A stretch of 64,000 nucleotides of DNA from Vicia villosa (GCF_029867415.1 NC_081185.1:27267293-27331292); one strand, 5' to 3'; counted from the stretch's first letter, positions 20,563 through 33,300 are shown. Made by a program: numbers and translations. The notes: generated from the sequence alone by a model not told the origin.

Positions 20563-22482
20563 ATGGTTGATGAAAGTGAAAAGTCTACACCTGCATCTAC
20601 ATCTGGCTCTGCTGAGCAACACAACGGTAACAATGGTTATACTAGACCGCCGGTATTTGATGGTGAAAACTTTGAATACTGGAAAGATAAACTGGAAAGT
20701 TACTTTCTTGGTCTAGATGGTGATCTATCGGATCTTCTGATGGATGGTTACAAACATCCAGTAAATGCCAGTGGCGTAAAGCTGACAAGGCAAGAAATGA
20801 ATGATGATCAGAAAAAGCTTTTCAGGAATCATCATAAATGCAGAACTGTTTTGCTGAATGCTATCTCTCATGCTGAGTATGAGAAGATATCTAACAGGGA
20901 AACGGCCTATGACATATATGAGTCCTTGAAAATGACTCATGAAGGAAATGCTCAAGTCAAGGAGACTAAAGCTCTCGCTTTAATCCAGAAGTATGAAGCC
21001 TTCAAGATGGAGGATGATGAAGACATTGAAAAGATGTTTTCAAGATTTCAAACTCTTACTGCTGGATTGAGAGTTCTTGACAAGGGATACACCAAGGCTG
21101 ATCATGTAAAGAAGATCATCAGAAGCTTACCCAGAAGATGGGGTCCTATGGTGACTGCATTCAAGATTGCAAAGAATCTGAATGAAGTTTCTCTGGAAGA
21201 GCTTATCAGTGCCTTGAGAAGCCATGAAATAGAGTTGGACGCAAATGAGCCTCAAAAGAAAGGTAAGTCTATTGCATTAAAATCCAATATCAAGAAATGC
21301 ACTAACGCTTTTCAGGCTAGAGAAGAAGATCCTGAATAATCAGAATCTGAAGAAGAAGATGAACTGTCCTTGATCTCCAGAAGGCTAAATCAACTCTGGA
21401 AGAACAAGCAAAGGAAGTTCAGAGGCGTCAGAAGTTCAAAGAAATTTGAACGTGGAGAATCTTCTGATGACAGAAGATTTGACAAGAAGAAGGTCATGTG
21501 CTATGAATGCAATGAGCCTGGACACTTCAAGAATGAATGTACAAAACTTCAGAAGGAAAATCCCAAGAAGAAGTTTCATAAGAAGAAAGGTCTTATGGCA
21601 ACCTGGGATGAGTCAGAAGATGATTCAGACTCTGAAGATGAGCAGGCTAACTGTGCGCTGATGGCAACAGAAGATGACAGATCAGAATCTACATCAGAAT
21701 CAGATTCTGAAGAGGTATTTTCTGAACTTACTAGAGATGAGTTAGTTTCCGGTCTAACTGAACTTCTGGAATTCAAGTCTCAGATTTGTCTCAAATACAA
21801 AGAGCTGAAAAAGCTATTTGAATTTGAAACAAAGAAGCTTGAGTTGGAGAATTCTGAATTAAAAGAAAAACTTTTAAAATTATCCAATAATGTTGGATCT
21901 TCTTCTGATTCAGAAAAATCCACTCCTAGTCTAAACCATATTCTGAAAGAATATGATTTAAGTTTCAGGAAGTTCTTATCTAGAAGTATTGGCAGAAGTC
22001 AGCTAGCTTCTATGATATATGCTGTGTCTGGAAACAAAAGAGTCGGCATTGGTTTTGAGGGTGAAATCCCATACAAACTTGAACCTGTTGATGAAATGAA
22101 ATTCACATACAAGCCATTGTATGATCAGTTCAAGTATGGCTACTCCCATGATATTAGGCACACTTCACATGCTCAAAGTTTTCACATAACACACACCAAA
22201 AAGCATGTGACACAACCTAGGAAATATCATGAAACTCACATTAAAAATTATCATGCTGTTCCTCCTATTGTTTACAATGTTAAACCCAAGTTCAATCAGA
22301 ACTTGAGAAAATCTAACAAGAAAGGACCCAATAAGATGTGGGTACCAAAGAAAAAGACTATTTCTTTTGCAGATTCTCTTGGCGACATAGAAGATAAAAG
22401 TCAACATGTCATGTCACCTGGACTCAAGTTGGTCTCAACACTTGAAGGGAAGAAGGACTGTCTTCCAAGTTCTGGTACTTAA
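20563..22482 (+). pseudogene. SIRE-A gag, one premature stop
   Basis: The frame from ATG 20563 is open except for TAA at 21337-21339. Beyond it the same frame continues to 22482, so a single point change breaks a protein of about 640 residues. Features in order: the PPVFDGENFEYWKDKLESYF N-terminal gag block, the central block YTKADHVKKIIRSLPRRWGP, a basic region, the CCHC knuckle CYECNEPGHFKNEC (about 21499-21540), acidic Ser-rich stretches and a coiled-coil-like segment. Beyond the end the sequence should enter protease, but frame ends and pol is deleted. Long C-terminal gag extensions are known for Sireviruses. Confidence 0.9.
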
Positions 22483-22905
22483 ATATGTTGAAGAAACTAT
22501 GTTCGTAGGAGATCAGAAAAGAAAGTTTATTAGTCTTGGAACCATCTGTTTTGTTTGTTCTAAAGCAATAATGTTTCGTTCTTAATTATTCTGAATGCTC
22601 TAAATGCTACAGAATATACAATATTGAATCATTGATTGTGGACAAATCAATAAATATCTGGTTTGATGATAAACTTGTTTCTGATGAAACAAAGCAGCTT
22701 AAGAATTTCTGCAGATACAGTTTTGTCTTATCAGAAGCTGCAGAACAAAGAAGTGAATCTCCAGAAGCTGTGTATATCAGAAGTAATGGATCAGAAGATC
22801 ATTCAGATTTATATCAGCACACTTCAGAAGGAGTGTTTCCAGAAGAGAAACCTGATCAATTCAGAAGCAGTGATCGGGATCAGAAGGCGTAAAGCCTATT
22901 GAGTA
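22483..22905 (+). pseudogene. Pol deletion scar in SIRE-A
   Basis: Compared with SIRE-B, bases to about 22542 match up to the GGAACCAT at about 43278-43285. The sequence then jumps to the integrase C-terminal region (matches about 44315-44410, ATTCTGAAcGCTC...). Around 22895 it jumps again to the region after RNase H (matches about 46380 on, GATGAACACGTGT). Roughly 1.0 kb (protease-integrase core) and 1.8 kb (RT-RNase H) are missing. Confidence 0.85.
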
Positions 22906-23288
22906 TTTCACACCTGTCATCCATTATCTGATGATGAACACGTGTCTCTACGGTCAGTACGAAGCGTGCAGTTGAAAAGACGCCGACCTAGGTAACTGTT
23001 TTAAATCATTTCTTTTACCACGATCTCTCTCCTCACGTCACTCGTCATTTAATGAAAATGATTTCTTTTGATTCTGAAATTATTCATTTTGTTTATTTAT
23101 TCTTTTTCATTTTCTATTTTATATTCGTCTCCTTATATTCTTTTCAAATCATATCATACATCTTTTTTCGCTCCTTTGTCTCTCTTTCTTCTTGCATTCT
23201 CTCGTTTGAAAAGTTCTTAGCCGTTTTCTAAAACCCTAATCGAAAACCCAGTTCGCTTCTCTTGTTCGTTTTTGTTCGTTTTGCATCC
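22906..23288 (+). other. Leader of the SIRE-A envelope-like ORF
   Basis: Non-coding. It resembles SIRE-B 46380-46714, including GATGAACACGTGT and GACGCCG-CCTAGGTAACT, and ends in a pyrimidine-rich stretch before the ATG. In Sireviruses this ORF needs its own expression route (subgenomic RNA, splicing or readthrough). Which one applies cannot be seen here. Confidence 0.6.
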
Positions 23289-25435
23289 ATGGCTGCCTTC
23301 TCATCCCAAAATGCTGAGTCATCTGTTCCTCATCATCTTCAAGAAGAAACTTTGCAACTTACTCCTGTTGTTGCATGCTCTATTCCCAAGGACAAATTAG
23401 AAGTTCTATGTGAACTTATTGTTGATTTTGACAACCTTGAAGAACATGGATTTCATCTTAAAGAAGACATCATCTTTCAAGGATGGACCTCGTTGTTTGC
23501 TGAGTTCGTTGGCCCAGTTTATCCGGATCTTGTCAAGGAGTTCTGGGCACATGCTGTGGTTGCTCCAAAATCAATACTTTCTTTCGTCCATGGAAAGTTT
23601 GTTGTTATTACTGAAAACATCCTAAGAGTGATGTTTGATCTGAAAAACCCTGAAGGGGCTTTTGAGATTGATAAAAGGGCAGTTTGGGAAGATGTTCTAT
23701 CCACTCTCTATCCAAATGTCAAGAAAACAAAACACGTCAAGGATTTGAGAGATGTCTACAAAATCTGGACAAAGATCATTCTTGGGTGTTTCTACCATAG
23801 GAAAGCAACACATGCCTCGGATTTCATCAGTAATGAGCAAAAGTATATTCTTTATTGCATTGCCACTAGGAAGAAGGTTGATGCGATCTACATCATCTTC
23901 AACCACTTGTGGAAAGTAGTAAAGGATTCCAGAAACGCTTTCAGAGAAAAAGGTGGAACAATCATTCCTTTTGGAAGGATTATTTCAAATCTTTTGGTGC
24001 ATTCAAAGATTGTTGAAAGCTTGGAATCTGAAGGTATTGTGAAAGACCTTGCTGTCACATCTGGGGCTTGTCTGAATGCATTCACTTTGAAGAAGATGAA
24101 AGTAATTAAGACTATCAGTAAGACTCCTCAACCTCTTGCTGGAACAAGAATCAGAAGAGAACCAGTTCTAGCTGAATTCAAAACCTTCTTCAATAGTGAG
24201 GTACCAGAAGTCAGAACTAGGTATCTGAAGTCACAAAAAGAGGATAAAAGTCTTAAAGATCAAGAGAAAGGTGCTCCAATTATAGTGAATCGCAAGAAGG
24301 AAGAAAGGACCAAAAGAAAGTTTGATCATCCTGCTGCTACCACCAAGAAACAAGTGGTCCCAGAAGAAGTCATTGCAAAGGTTGTTAAGGCTGTCTCTGC
24401 TGATTTTGAGAAGAAAAAGAAGGAAGCTGAGAAAAAGAAGAAGAAGTCAAATAACAATGCTGAGGTTGTTGAAGTTGTTGAGAAGAAGAAAATCAGAAAA
24501 AGAAAGATGATTCTACAAGAATCTGATGAAGAAAATGTCTCTCAAGAGGCTGAGAATCAACCAGAAGTTCTGGCATATGTCAGAAGGAAAGAAATCGCTA
24601 GCGGCAAAGCAAAGATTATTGAAGAGTCGAAGAGTAAGAAGCAGAAGAAGACTGAGGATGTGGCCAAAGCTTTTCTGAGAGGTTCCAAAGGTATATGCAT
24701 TTCTGAACCTGATTCTGTTCCTGCTGTTCGTTCAGAAGCTGCACCAATAGAGGTTGTCCCTACACCTGAACCAGAAAAAGCCACATCAGAATCACCTGTC
24801 TTTGTCCATGTTCTTACACCTCCATCTTCTCCTATAACCATTCCTTCCTCTCCACCTACCATAAATCCTGTTCTGGATATACCACCCCTTCAAACTCTCT
24901 TTCCATCTCAACCTTCTCTCAATGCCACCCTTGAACATACTCCCTCCACCTCTCAAAACAATCTTTGTGATTCTCCTCTTCCAACCTCTGCATCACATGA
25001 GCAGCTGCTCCGTGATTGCAACTACACTCCCAAGCCTCGTCCTGAAGCTGAAGTGGTAGTGTTAGATTCTGATACTGAAGCAGAATCTTCTTATAGGTTG
25101 GATAGAGAACCTCATCCGTACTTCACTTCCAACCCTGCCTGTTCAAAAACCCAAATAAAATTCCGCCCTGTATATCCTATTGGTGTAGTTTTTGAAAACA
25201 TAAAGAGGAATCTCAGAAGTACCTTTGATACTCTCAGAATTGCTGAAAGTTCTGGATTGAATGATGTTGCTATGCGGAACTTCTGGAGGATCTTTCGCAA
25301 AGAATCAGATGCTCTGTTTTTAGAACTTCAGGAAGCCTGTGTAGCTGCTGCCCCACGGCCTCGTGGAATTCTGAGGAATTATGAAGACTTCTGGTTTGCT
25401 AGTCTCAAAGGAAGACATCTGTTGGAAGAGAAGGC
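23289..25435 (+). CDS. SIRE-A envelope-like ORF, N-terminal part (split by Athila)
   Basis: Start chosen at 23289 (CCATGGCTGCC, matching the SIRE-B start at 46715) rather than the upstream in-frame ATG at 23262. Residues about 30-240 form a globular domain with EFWAHA (84), HGKFVVITENIL (101), WEDVL (133), YILYCIATRKKVDAI (187) and NHLWKV (205), then GTIIPFGRIISNL. Two Lys/Glu-rich coiled-coil-like runs follow (about 360-420), then a Pro/Ser-rich tract (about 490-590). I see no signal peptide or membrane segment, so envelope function is not supported by sequence. At 25436 Athila interrupts it. Removing Athila and one AAGGC copy gives a continuous 912-residue frame with the part at 37418. Confidence 0.88.
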
Positions 25436-26877
25436 TGATCGGAAAATAGCAAGTGTACTACTTTTGTTACCGATGTAGTTATTAAAATGGAGTTGAATCC
25501 AAGTATCGATCACAAGGACTGCGAATAACGTATAAGCCAGTACTAAATTTCAATTGAACAAAAAGCTATTGTTGGGTTTTTGATTTGCTTGATGAAACTA
25601 CTAACTGTTTATAATAAAAAACGATAAGTAAATGATGATTTGGTTCACAAATGATAAGGCATGCTAAGGTTGATGTATAAATCTTATGTAACCCCTTGAA
25701 AACACCGTTGTTCATGAAAAGATGTGACCACAATTGAGTATCAATTCTATAAAATAGTTTTCCCTAATTCCTTAGTGGAGAACTTCTTAATACTTAAAAG
25801 TCAATTTCAATTCCTCAATAATTGATTTTAGTATTAAGGCATTATGCATCGTGTTCTAGAATGGATGATCACTATGGTGAAATCCTTATTCCTAAGCGAT
25901 TTACCGGTAATGTTTTGATTCAAAACGCATTAGAGTGGTGTGTCAAGCCTAACCCTAATCATAGATCAACAAAATATTTTCCAATACAATGAAGCATTAA
26001 AATCTTTGAATCATAAACTCAAATTATAAAAACATCAAATTCATCACAACAGTTTTAACAAGTCATTACATGAAAAGATTTAGGGACATCACCCTAGCAT
26101 GAAATAGTTTAGCTACTCATAATGTTTAAGAAAATAACAAGAGTAATTGAAGTCATTACGAGAAATTATTGGTTGATATGATCTCCAATCGCGAGTGCTC
26201 TTGAAGATCTTCTTCCAAAACCCTTGACTCTTCTTTCTCTGTAATTCTCTATGCTCAATGATCCAAGATGCCTCCACACTTCTTCCCGTTAGGTTTTAGT
26301 AGTGTTGGCTCACTTCCTCAGCATCCGAAAGGTCCGAAATACCCTTAATGAGATCCATTCTTTCAAAATTACAAAACTTGAACATCTGCCCGCGCCTAAC
26401 AACACGGACCGTGTGCAGGAACACGGGTGCCCGTGTTGATCAACTGCTTCAGCCCTCAAAATTGCCTTTCCACGCATCTTTTCACACGGGCCGTGTGCAG
26501 GAACACGGGTGCCCGTGTGAAACCTCTGTTTTGCTTTCCAAAAACATCTTTCCAGCCATCTTTTGACACGGCCCGTGTGCTGCACACGGGTGCCCGTGTT
26601 GACCTCAACTTTGGCTCTTTTGACTACTTTCTCCGCTCATGCTCGCCATAAGTCTCTACCTTTCCCGTGCATCAACCTGGCCACACACAAACTAACAACC
26701 AACGCATAAAACGGCATTTGAATAATACTCAAAACACACTAACATGTAACAACATCACACAATCGAAAAACAAGAAACTTACTTCAAAAACATATGACAA
26801 TGCCACTTAGTATTACCCAGATTGCGAATTTCGGTCGGAAAAAGATGCGGAAACTTACTGGAAATGGTGACCGATCA
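25436..26877 (-). repeat. Athila 3' LTR (1442 bp)
   Basis: Nearly identical to 35971-37412. Contains three GC-rich palindromic hairpin units at 26401-26600. Confidence 0.96.
26401..26600. repeat. GC-rich hairpin units in the Athila LTR, three copies
   Basis: Each unit pairs two palindromes, ACACGGGCCGTGT and ACACGGGTGCCCGTGT, separated by about six bases (GCAGGA or none). Copies lie at 26401-26437, 26483-26520 and 26566-26600. The same units recur in the other LTR and internally at 29903-30110. Confidence 0.92.
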
Positions 26878-28247
26878 CAACCCCACACTTATCTCATTGC
26901 TTGTCCTCAAGTGATGTATAGAGGCAAATCAGAGGTCACCAACGAGATTCTTTTCTCCATAACACAACCAGGTTTTTTCGCAAGATTCCTTCACTTAGCA
27001 ATCGAGTGTAAAGTTTCCTTCTTCAGACTATCAATGGCATTCCCACTTTCGAACACGCTTTTCACCTGCAAGCTTTTCACATTCTCACAACATCTCTCCG
27101 GGTTAAAGTGTCTACACTCATAGAATCAAGGCATGCATATTACTTTCAACTTTGAATAAATTCTCGAATCACTACACACAGAGATTACACACACTTTATG
27201 AGGTCTTAGGGATGTAACGTGGCTTTGGTTTGGTGGGTAAACAAGGAACGAGGTGACAAATGGTTTAGGTGCTCGGCATTACATAGGATTCACTTCTCTA
27301 CTCATTTTGATCTGAATCATAAGAATGAGGTTTGAACCTTTTTCAGATTAAAAGTGGACCGGGGTAAATATCTTATTCTGCTTTGAAATTTAAACCTCTT
27401 TTTGATGGTTTTCACAAGATCATATTCATCTTTTCTCTCTCTTTTTTTTTTTAAGATACTCTTTTTTTTCTTTTTCCTTGCCCCCCTTTTCAATGGTCCA
27501 CAACCCCACACTTAGATCCTTTTAGTGTCTTACAAGTGATTAATCATGAATGCCGAGCGATGACATGAACAATGAGATAACGGGTGACAAAAAGACTAAC
27601 ACACTGAACAAAACAACTATTATGGCTCAAAGGGGGTTAACGATGGATAACATGCATACGGGATGGTTAGAAAGGCTCGGGGTTACGGAGAAAAAACTTG
27701 CCTCAGTGTGTGCTTTCATAGTGTGCTTGTGTTATGAGAAAATACGCAAAATCAAAGTGAATAGTGTCATACCTTACTGACCTCTCATATGGATGTTATA
27801 AATTTGGCTCTGACATCTCACCGGGTAGGTTAAGCTTGCATGCTTCAAAGTGCTCTAGGTGTTCTGCCATTTCCTTTCCTCCAAAGTTCACCATACTCTC
27901 TCTTGGTTCAGTGTTTTCCTCATTGCGTCCAACCTTCTTTTCTTTGATTGTGTCAACTTCCGTGGTGCCTGTAGAGATCAAGTGTGAGATGTGTTGTTCA
28001 ACCACTATCTAGTCATTCGCCACCCTCCGACTTGTATCCAACCTGGTAACACAATGGCAGCACTGCAAACTCGAAATAAACACAAAAAACAGGAAGACAA
28101 AAGAAGAGAAAAAAAATCAAATTAAACAAACTAAACTATGAATTAAAAAAAAAAAAAAAAGAAAGCAAAGCAAAATAGATCTTCCCCCACACTTGAACTA
28201 AACATTGTCTCAATGTTTTAATTCCAGTGTGACGGAGATTACCAATC
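26878..28247 (-). other. Athila 3' spacer with repeated polypurine motifs
   Basis: About 1.37 kb with no ORF. On the minus strand AGTGTGGGGTTG lies directly before the 3' LTR (26878-26889, the functional polypurine tract). The same string recurs at 27501-27512, and AAGTGTGGGGGAA at 28182-28194 right after the envelope-like ORF. A run of Ts and Cs (27437-27490) also gives a purine-rich minus strand. Confidence 0.75.
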
Positions 28248-29576
28248 TCACTGATAAGGCGGTGGAGGAGGAGGATCCTGAGGAAATTGCAACATGAGGC
28301 GTCGCATCATCTCCTGGACATCATCCATCACAGCTCCTTGCCTGAACAACTCAACACCCTGTCGTGTTTGCTCGGTGCGGAGAGCGCCAATCTCCGTTTG
28401 CACCCACCCCCATTGATCTTGAGTCATGGAAGATGATCCAACAGTGTGCTGGAAAAACTGTCTAGGGGGCGGGACATGGCGATCCTGGGCGGGGAGGTCA
28501 TCTTCCATGTCATCACCTGCAAAATTATGGTCATGTGGAGGGCTTTCACCCATAAACTCACCTGTAGCTACATATAGCCAGTTAGCACGATTTGCAATAG
28601 AAACAGAATCAGGTGCAGGCAATGCCAAAACATGCTGTCCATGGACAGTTAGTGAGAAATACCCAGGCTTTACAATAATCATCCTCTGATTTACAAGAGT
28701 TTGCAAATCAATTTTCTTACCCGGTAAAGAAGGCTCATCATTCAACAAGTGGCCATAATCCAGGTGCTCAGCCAATTGAGAGATCATTCCCCCAACTGAA
28801 ATCTCTCCACAAGAAGCATTACCAACTTGCTTCAGGTGGTTAGCAGCAAAAGCAGCGACATTCACCCGGCTTACCTCAAGCATGTTATGCAACAAAAATA
28901 GCTCTCTTTTCGCACAGACCCCTGTACTATCCCCCCTCCCAAACAAGGTGAAAGCCAAACCTTTCTGAGCATAACGGAAACAAGGATTATGAATCCCCGA
29001 GGCCTTAGCCTTGCTTGGATTGTATCCAGCTGCACCTGTAATGGCTTCCCAGAATTCACAGGCAGGAAAAGTTTCAGGGGGGGCGCCTGGTCCAGAGGAC
29101 GGTAATTTCAGTGCCTCCCCTACCTCTTCCACAGACAACACATGCTTATGCCCAAACATATAAAACTCTAAATCACCAAAGTACTCCATTTCGGAGCCAT
29201 TCCATTTGTGTCTCAATTTGAAATCTACAGTGCTCAGGAATTCCAAAGTTAGGCCCTCATAAGTCGGTGCCTCAAACAGCATAAAAGGCAACATACCGAT
29301 GTTGTGAAACATCCGGTAGACTTCATCTTTGAGGCCTAGCTTGGTAAGAGTATCATCACAAATATATCTAGCCGGTAGCAATTTACGTTGCACTAAAATA
29401 TCATACCTAGCTTTGTGTTCAGGAAGTGCAAACGTAATGCCATGGGCATTCTCTTCTTGGTCCCCTCTACGAACGGTTGCCCGAGTTGGAGCGCGACGGA
29501 CCCGCTGCCTCGGTTGGGAGGGTTCGGCAAAATCATCCCGAACATTACGGCGTGTGGTTGTCTTTCGGGGAGGCAT
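28248..29576 (-). CDS. Athila envelope-like ORF (ATHILA ORF-1 type protein)
   Basis: Start placed at 29576 (MPPRKTTTRRNVRDD). An in-frame ATG 36 bp upstream at 29612 would add MFLLTFSC..., which looks hydrophobic but lies in a poorer context. The 442-residue protein has a basic N-terminus, then TLEFLSTVDFKLR (110), GDLEFYMFGHKHVLSVEEVG (134), EFWEAI (174), ELFLLHNML (225), NHLKQV (246) and GEISVGGMISQL (257). It ends in a Pro-rich tail. This order resembles Athila ORF proteins, and also the SIRE envelope-like ORF in this window. No convincing membrane segment is seen. It is uninterrupted. Confidence 0.88.
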   Translation of the reverse strand: MPPRKTTTRRNVRDDFAEPSQPRQRVRRAPTRATVRRGDQEENAHGITFALPEHKARYDILVQRKLLPARYICDDTLTKLGLKDEVYRMFHNIGMLPFMLFEAPTYEGLTLEFLSTVDFKLRHKWNGSEMEYFGDLEFYMFGHKHVLSVEEVGEALKLPSSGPGAPPETFPACEFWEAITGAAGYNPSKAKASGIHNPCFRYAQKGLAFTLFGRGDSTGVCAKRELFLLHNMLEVSRVNVAAFAANHLKQVGNASCGEISVGGMISQLAEHLDYGHLLNDEPSLPGKKIDLQTLVNQRMIIVKPGYFSLTVHGQHVLALPAPDSVSIANRANWLYVATGEFMGESPPHDHNFAGDDMEDDLPAQDRHVPPPRQFFQHTVGSSSMTQDQWGWVQTEIGALRTEQTRQGVELFRQGAVMDDVQEMMRRLMLQFPQDPPPPPPYQ

Positions 29577-29612
29577 TGTAGTAGCTCTGCAAGAAAAAGT
29601 TAACAAAAACAC

Positions 29613-30303
29613 ACAAATAACACAATGATAAATTCGGAAAAATAAAATTGCACGAAATCAAAATTCTGAACCGATAGAAGTGACGAGGATGGAGAGTAGA
29701 ACAACTTTTGTGAAAGCACTATGGTGTTTTGATGGGTGGTTGATGGTGGTATGATGAGTTTAGTGAAGGTGGAGGCTAGGGTTTAATGGAGGATGAGAAA
29801 GAAAAGTGAAAGAATGAATGGGAAGAAGAAGAAGATTGGTTATAAGTGAGATGGGCCCCACATGGGGTTTTAAAAAAATTTGAAAAATTCTGGCCCGCAC
29901 TGCTCACACGGTCCGTGTCCCTGCACACGGGCGGCCGTGTGAAAAAACTGGTTTGAAAATTTGGGGCGTGCTGAGGGCAACACGGGCCGTGTTGCTGCAC
30001 ACGGGTGCCCGTGTTGCAAGTGCTGAAGCCACTTTTTAAATTTTTTTTATTTCTTCTTTTCAGGCAGTTTTCAACACGGGCCGTGTTTCTGCACACGGGT
30101 GCCCGTGTTGATGGCTTTCAATGCACCAAAAATGGACACTCTCCGTGCCTTTTTACTCGAGCTGCGTCTACCGGTCCAAAATCTACCACCTACAAAAGAA
30201 ACGAAATAAAACAAAGAAAATGAAAGTTAACGAAAACAAACGTGGGTTGCCTCCCACGGAGCGCTGCGTTTAACGTCGCATGGCTCGACGGTCCATCGTC
30301 CTA
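29613..30303 (-). other. Athila spacer between gag-pol and the envelope-like ORF
   Basis: Non-coding. Three GC-rich hairpin units of the LTR type occur at about 29903-29941, 29979-30016 and 30072-30110 (for example CAACACGGGCCGTGTT with CACACGGGTGCCCGTGTT). Near 30240-30300 is GGGTTGCCTCCCACGGAGCG, just after the pol stop. Confidence 0.75.
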
Positions 30304-33300
30304 CTAAGCAAGACGAATGACATCAACCTGTCCCACTGGTTGACCTTGGAAATATGGCTTTAATCTCTGCCCATTAACTTTAAAGATGTCTCCATTAGCT
30401 TGATTTTTTATTTCAACTGCACCGTAAGGAAACACCTTATGAACCATAAATGGTCCCGACCATTTGGATCTCAATTTTCCCGGAAAATGCTTCAAACGGG
30501 AATTGTACAGAAGGACCAGCTGTCCTTCCCAAAACTCTTTTTTCTGAATCCTCCTATCGTGCCACTTCTTGGTTTGTTCCTTGTAAACCTTGGCATTTTC
30601 GTACGCACGATTCCGGAACTCTTCTAATTCATGCAACTGCAAGATCCTAGAATTTCCTGCTAGAGACAAGTCCATGTTCAAAAATTTAGTTGCCCAAAAT
30701 GCCTTGTGTTCAAGCTCTAAAGGCAAGTGACATGCTTTTCCATAAACAAGTTGGTATGGTGACATCCCGATGGGTGTTTTGAACGCCGTTCGGTAAGCCC
30801 ATAACGCATCATCTAGCTTTGTTGCCCAATCCTTCCTCGATGAACTCACTGTCTTCTCGAGAATTTGTTTGAGCTGTCTATTAGACACCTCTACCTGACC
30901 ACTTGTTTGAGGGTGATAAGGGGTGGCTATCCGATGCTTCACATTGTATTTCTGCAGGAGTTTCTCCATGAGGTGATTTAGGAAGTGCGTTCCTTCATCA
31001 CTAATAAGTGCTCTCGGTACTCCAAACCTAGCAAATATGTTCTCCCTCAAGAACTTGACTACCACCTTTGCATCATTAGTTGGTAAAGCTACCGCCTCCA
31101 CCCATTTTGAGACATAGTCCACTGCAACTAAGATGTAATTCTTCCCGAATGATGGTGGAAACGGACCCATGAAGTCAATTCCCCAAACATCGAATAGCTC
31201 CACCTCTAACATGAAATTCTGGGGCATTTGATTTCTTTTTGAAATGTTCCCAGTACGCTGACACTTATCACATTCTTTTACCATTTCCTGGGAATCTTTG
31301 AACAATGATGGCCAGTACAATCCTGACTGCAAGACTTTGGAGGCAGTACGGTCCCCACTAAAATGCCCTCCATATTCCGAATCATGACATGCTCTCAACA
31401 CATCCTTTTGCTCCTCCTCAGGCACACATCGTCTTATCAGCCCATCTACTCCTCTCTTGTATAGGTATGGGTCATCCCATAGATAGAACCTGCAATCATG
31501 AACAAACTTTTTCTTGCGGTTAGAATCAAAATCGTCAGGTATTATACCGCCAACAAGGTAGTTTGCGTAATCAGCAAACCAAGGCACTCCAATAACAGCT
31601 AGGATGTGTTCATCAGCAAACTCATCCTTTATTGGACGCCGCTCTTCTGTCTCCTCAATGGGTGACATTCGCGAAAGGTGATCTGCAACAGTGTTTTCAC
31701 ACCCTTTCTTGTCGCGAATCTCTACATCGAACTCTTGGAGAAGTAAAATCCACCTCAGAAGTCTGGGTTTCGAATCCTGCTTGGCAAAGAGATATTTTAA
31801 AGCAGCATGGTCAGTGTAAACAATCACTTTTGAACCCAACAGATATTGCCTGAATTTATCAAAGGCATACACAACAGCTAGCAACTCCTTCTCGGTGGTT
31901 GCATAATTGATCTGTGCAGGGTTCAAAACGTGACTAGCATAATAAATAACATGAAGCAATTTTTCTCTCCGCTGTCCAAGTACAGCCCCCACTGCAATGT
32001 CGCTAGCATCGCACATGATCTCAAAGGGTAGAGACCAATCAGGGGCAATCACAATGGGTGCCGACACTAGTTTATTTTTCAGTGTCTCAAATGCATCGGC
32101 ACACTCTTTATCGAATACAAAAGTCCTGTCTTTAACCAACAAAGTGGTGAGTGGTTTGGCTATCTTTGAAAAATCCCTTATGAACCTGCGGTAGAATCCC
32201 GCATGGCCAAGGAAACTTCGAATACCTTTCTCATTCACAGGTGGTGGTAATTTTGAGATAACCTCCACCTTAGCTTGATCAACTTCGATTCCCCTGTGGG
32301 AGATCTTGTGACCAAGAACAATGCCTTCTCGCACCATGAAATGGCACTTCTCCCAGTTTAGGATCAGATTACTTTCTTGACATCGCTGCAAAACAAGTGA
32401 AAGGTTAGCCAAACAATTATCAAAGGAGGAACCAAAAACCGAGAAGTCATCCATGAAGACTTCCATATGCTTTTCAAGCATATCAGCAAAAATAGAAGTC
32501 ATGCATCTTTGGAAAGTCGCTGGGGCATTACACAACCCGAACGGCATCCTTCTATAAGCGAAGATACCGTATGGGCAAGTAAAGGCTGTCTTCTCTTGAT
32601 CCTCCGGTGCAACCGCAATTTGGTTGTATCCAGAGTACCCATCCAGAAAACAATAATAGTCATGCCCAGCCAATCTTTCTAACATTTGGTCAATGAATGG
32701 CAATGGAAAGTGATCTTTTCTTGTGGCCAGATTTAGTCTTCTGTAGTCTATGCACACTCGCCACCCAGTGACCGTTCTGGTAGGAATCAACTCATTCTTT
32801 TCATTAGCTATCACCGTTGTACCTCCTTTTTTAGGTACCACATGAACAGGGCTCACCCATGAACTGTCTGATATCGGGTAAATAAGACCTGCATCTAACA
32901 GCTTCACAACTTCCTTTCTCACTACCTCCTTCATAACTGGGTTCAATCTCCTTTGAGGCTGCACCACCGGTTTGTGATCTTCTTCCATGAGAATTTTGTG
33001 CATGCACATCGTAGGACTTATTCCCTTGAGGTCTTCAATCTTCCAACCCATAGCCCCCTTGAACTTTTTCAGAACTTCAATTAACTTGACTTCTTGTATA
33101 TTTTTCAAGCTCGAGCTAATGATGGCGGGACATTTTTCTTCAGAATCGAGGAAAACATATTTAAGATTCTCCGGAAGCTGTTTCAATTCTGAACTTTTTG
33201 GCTTTTCTTCATTGCAACCCAATGCTATTGGTTGCCTTAAATCTTCCCACCTATGTGTTCGAGAACCTTTAAAGATAGGTTGAGTTTCCAACATTGATAC

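Noticed and set aside
26310..26651. Several small ORFs on both strands in the Athila LTR (and copies at 36845-37186)
   Set aside because: They run through GC-rich palindromes that happen to lack stops, and the identical LTR copies have the same frames. No sign of coding.
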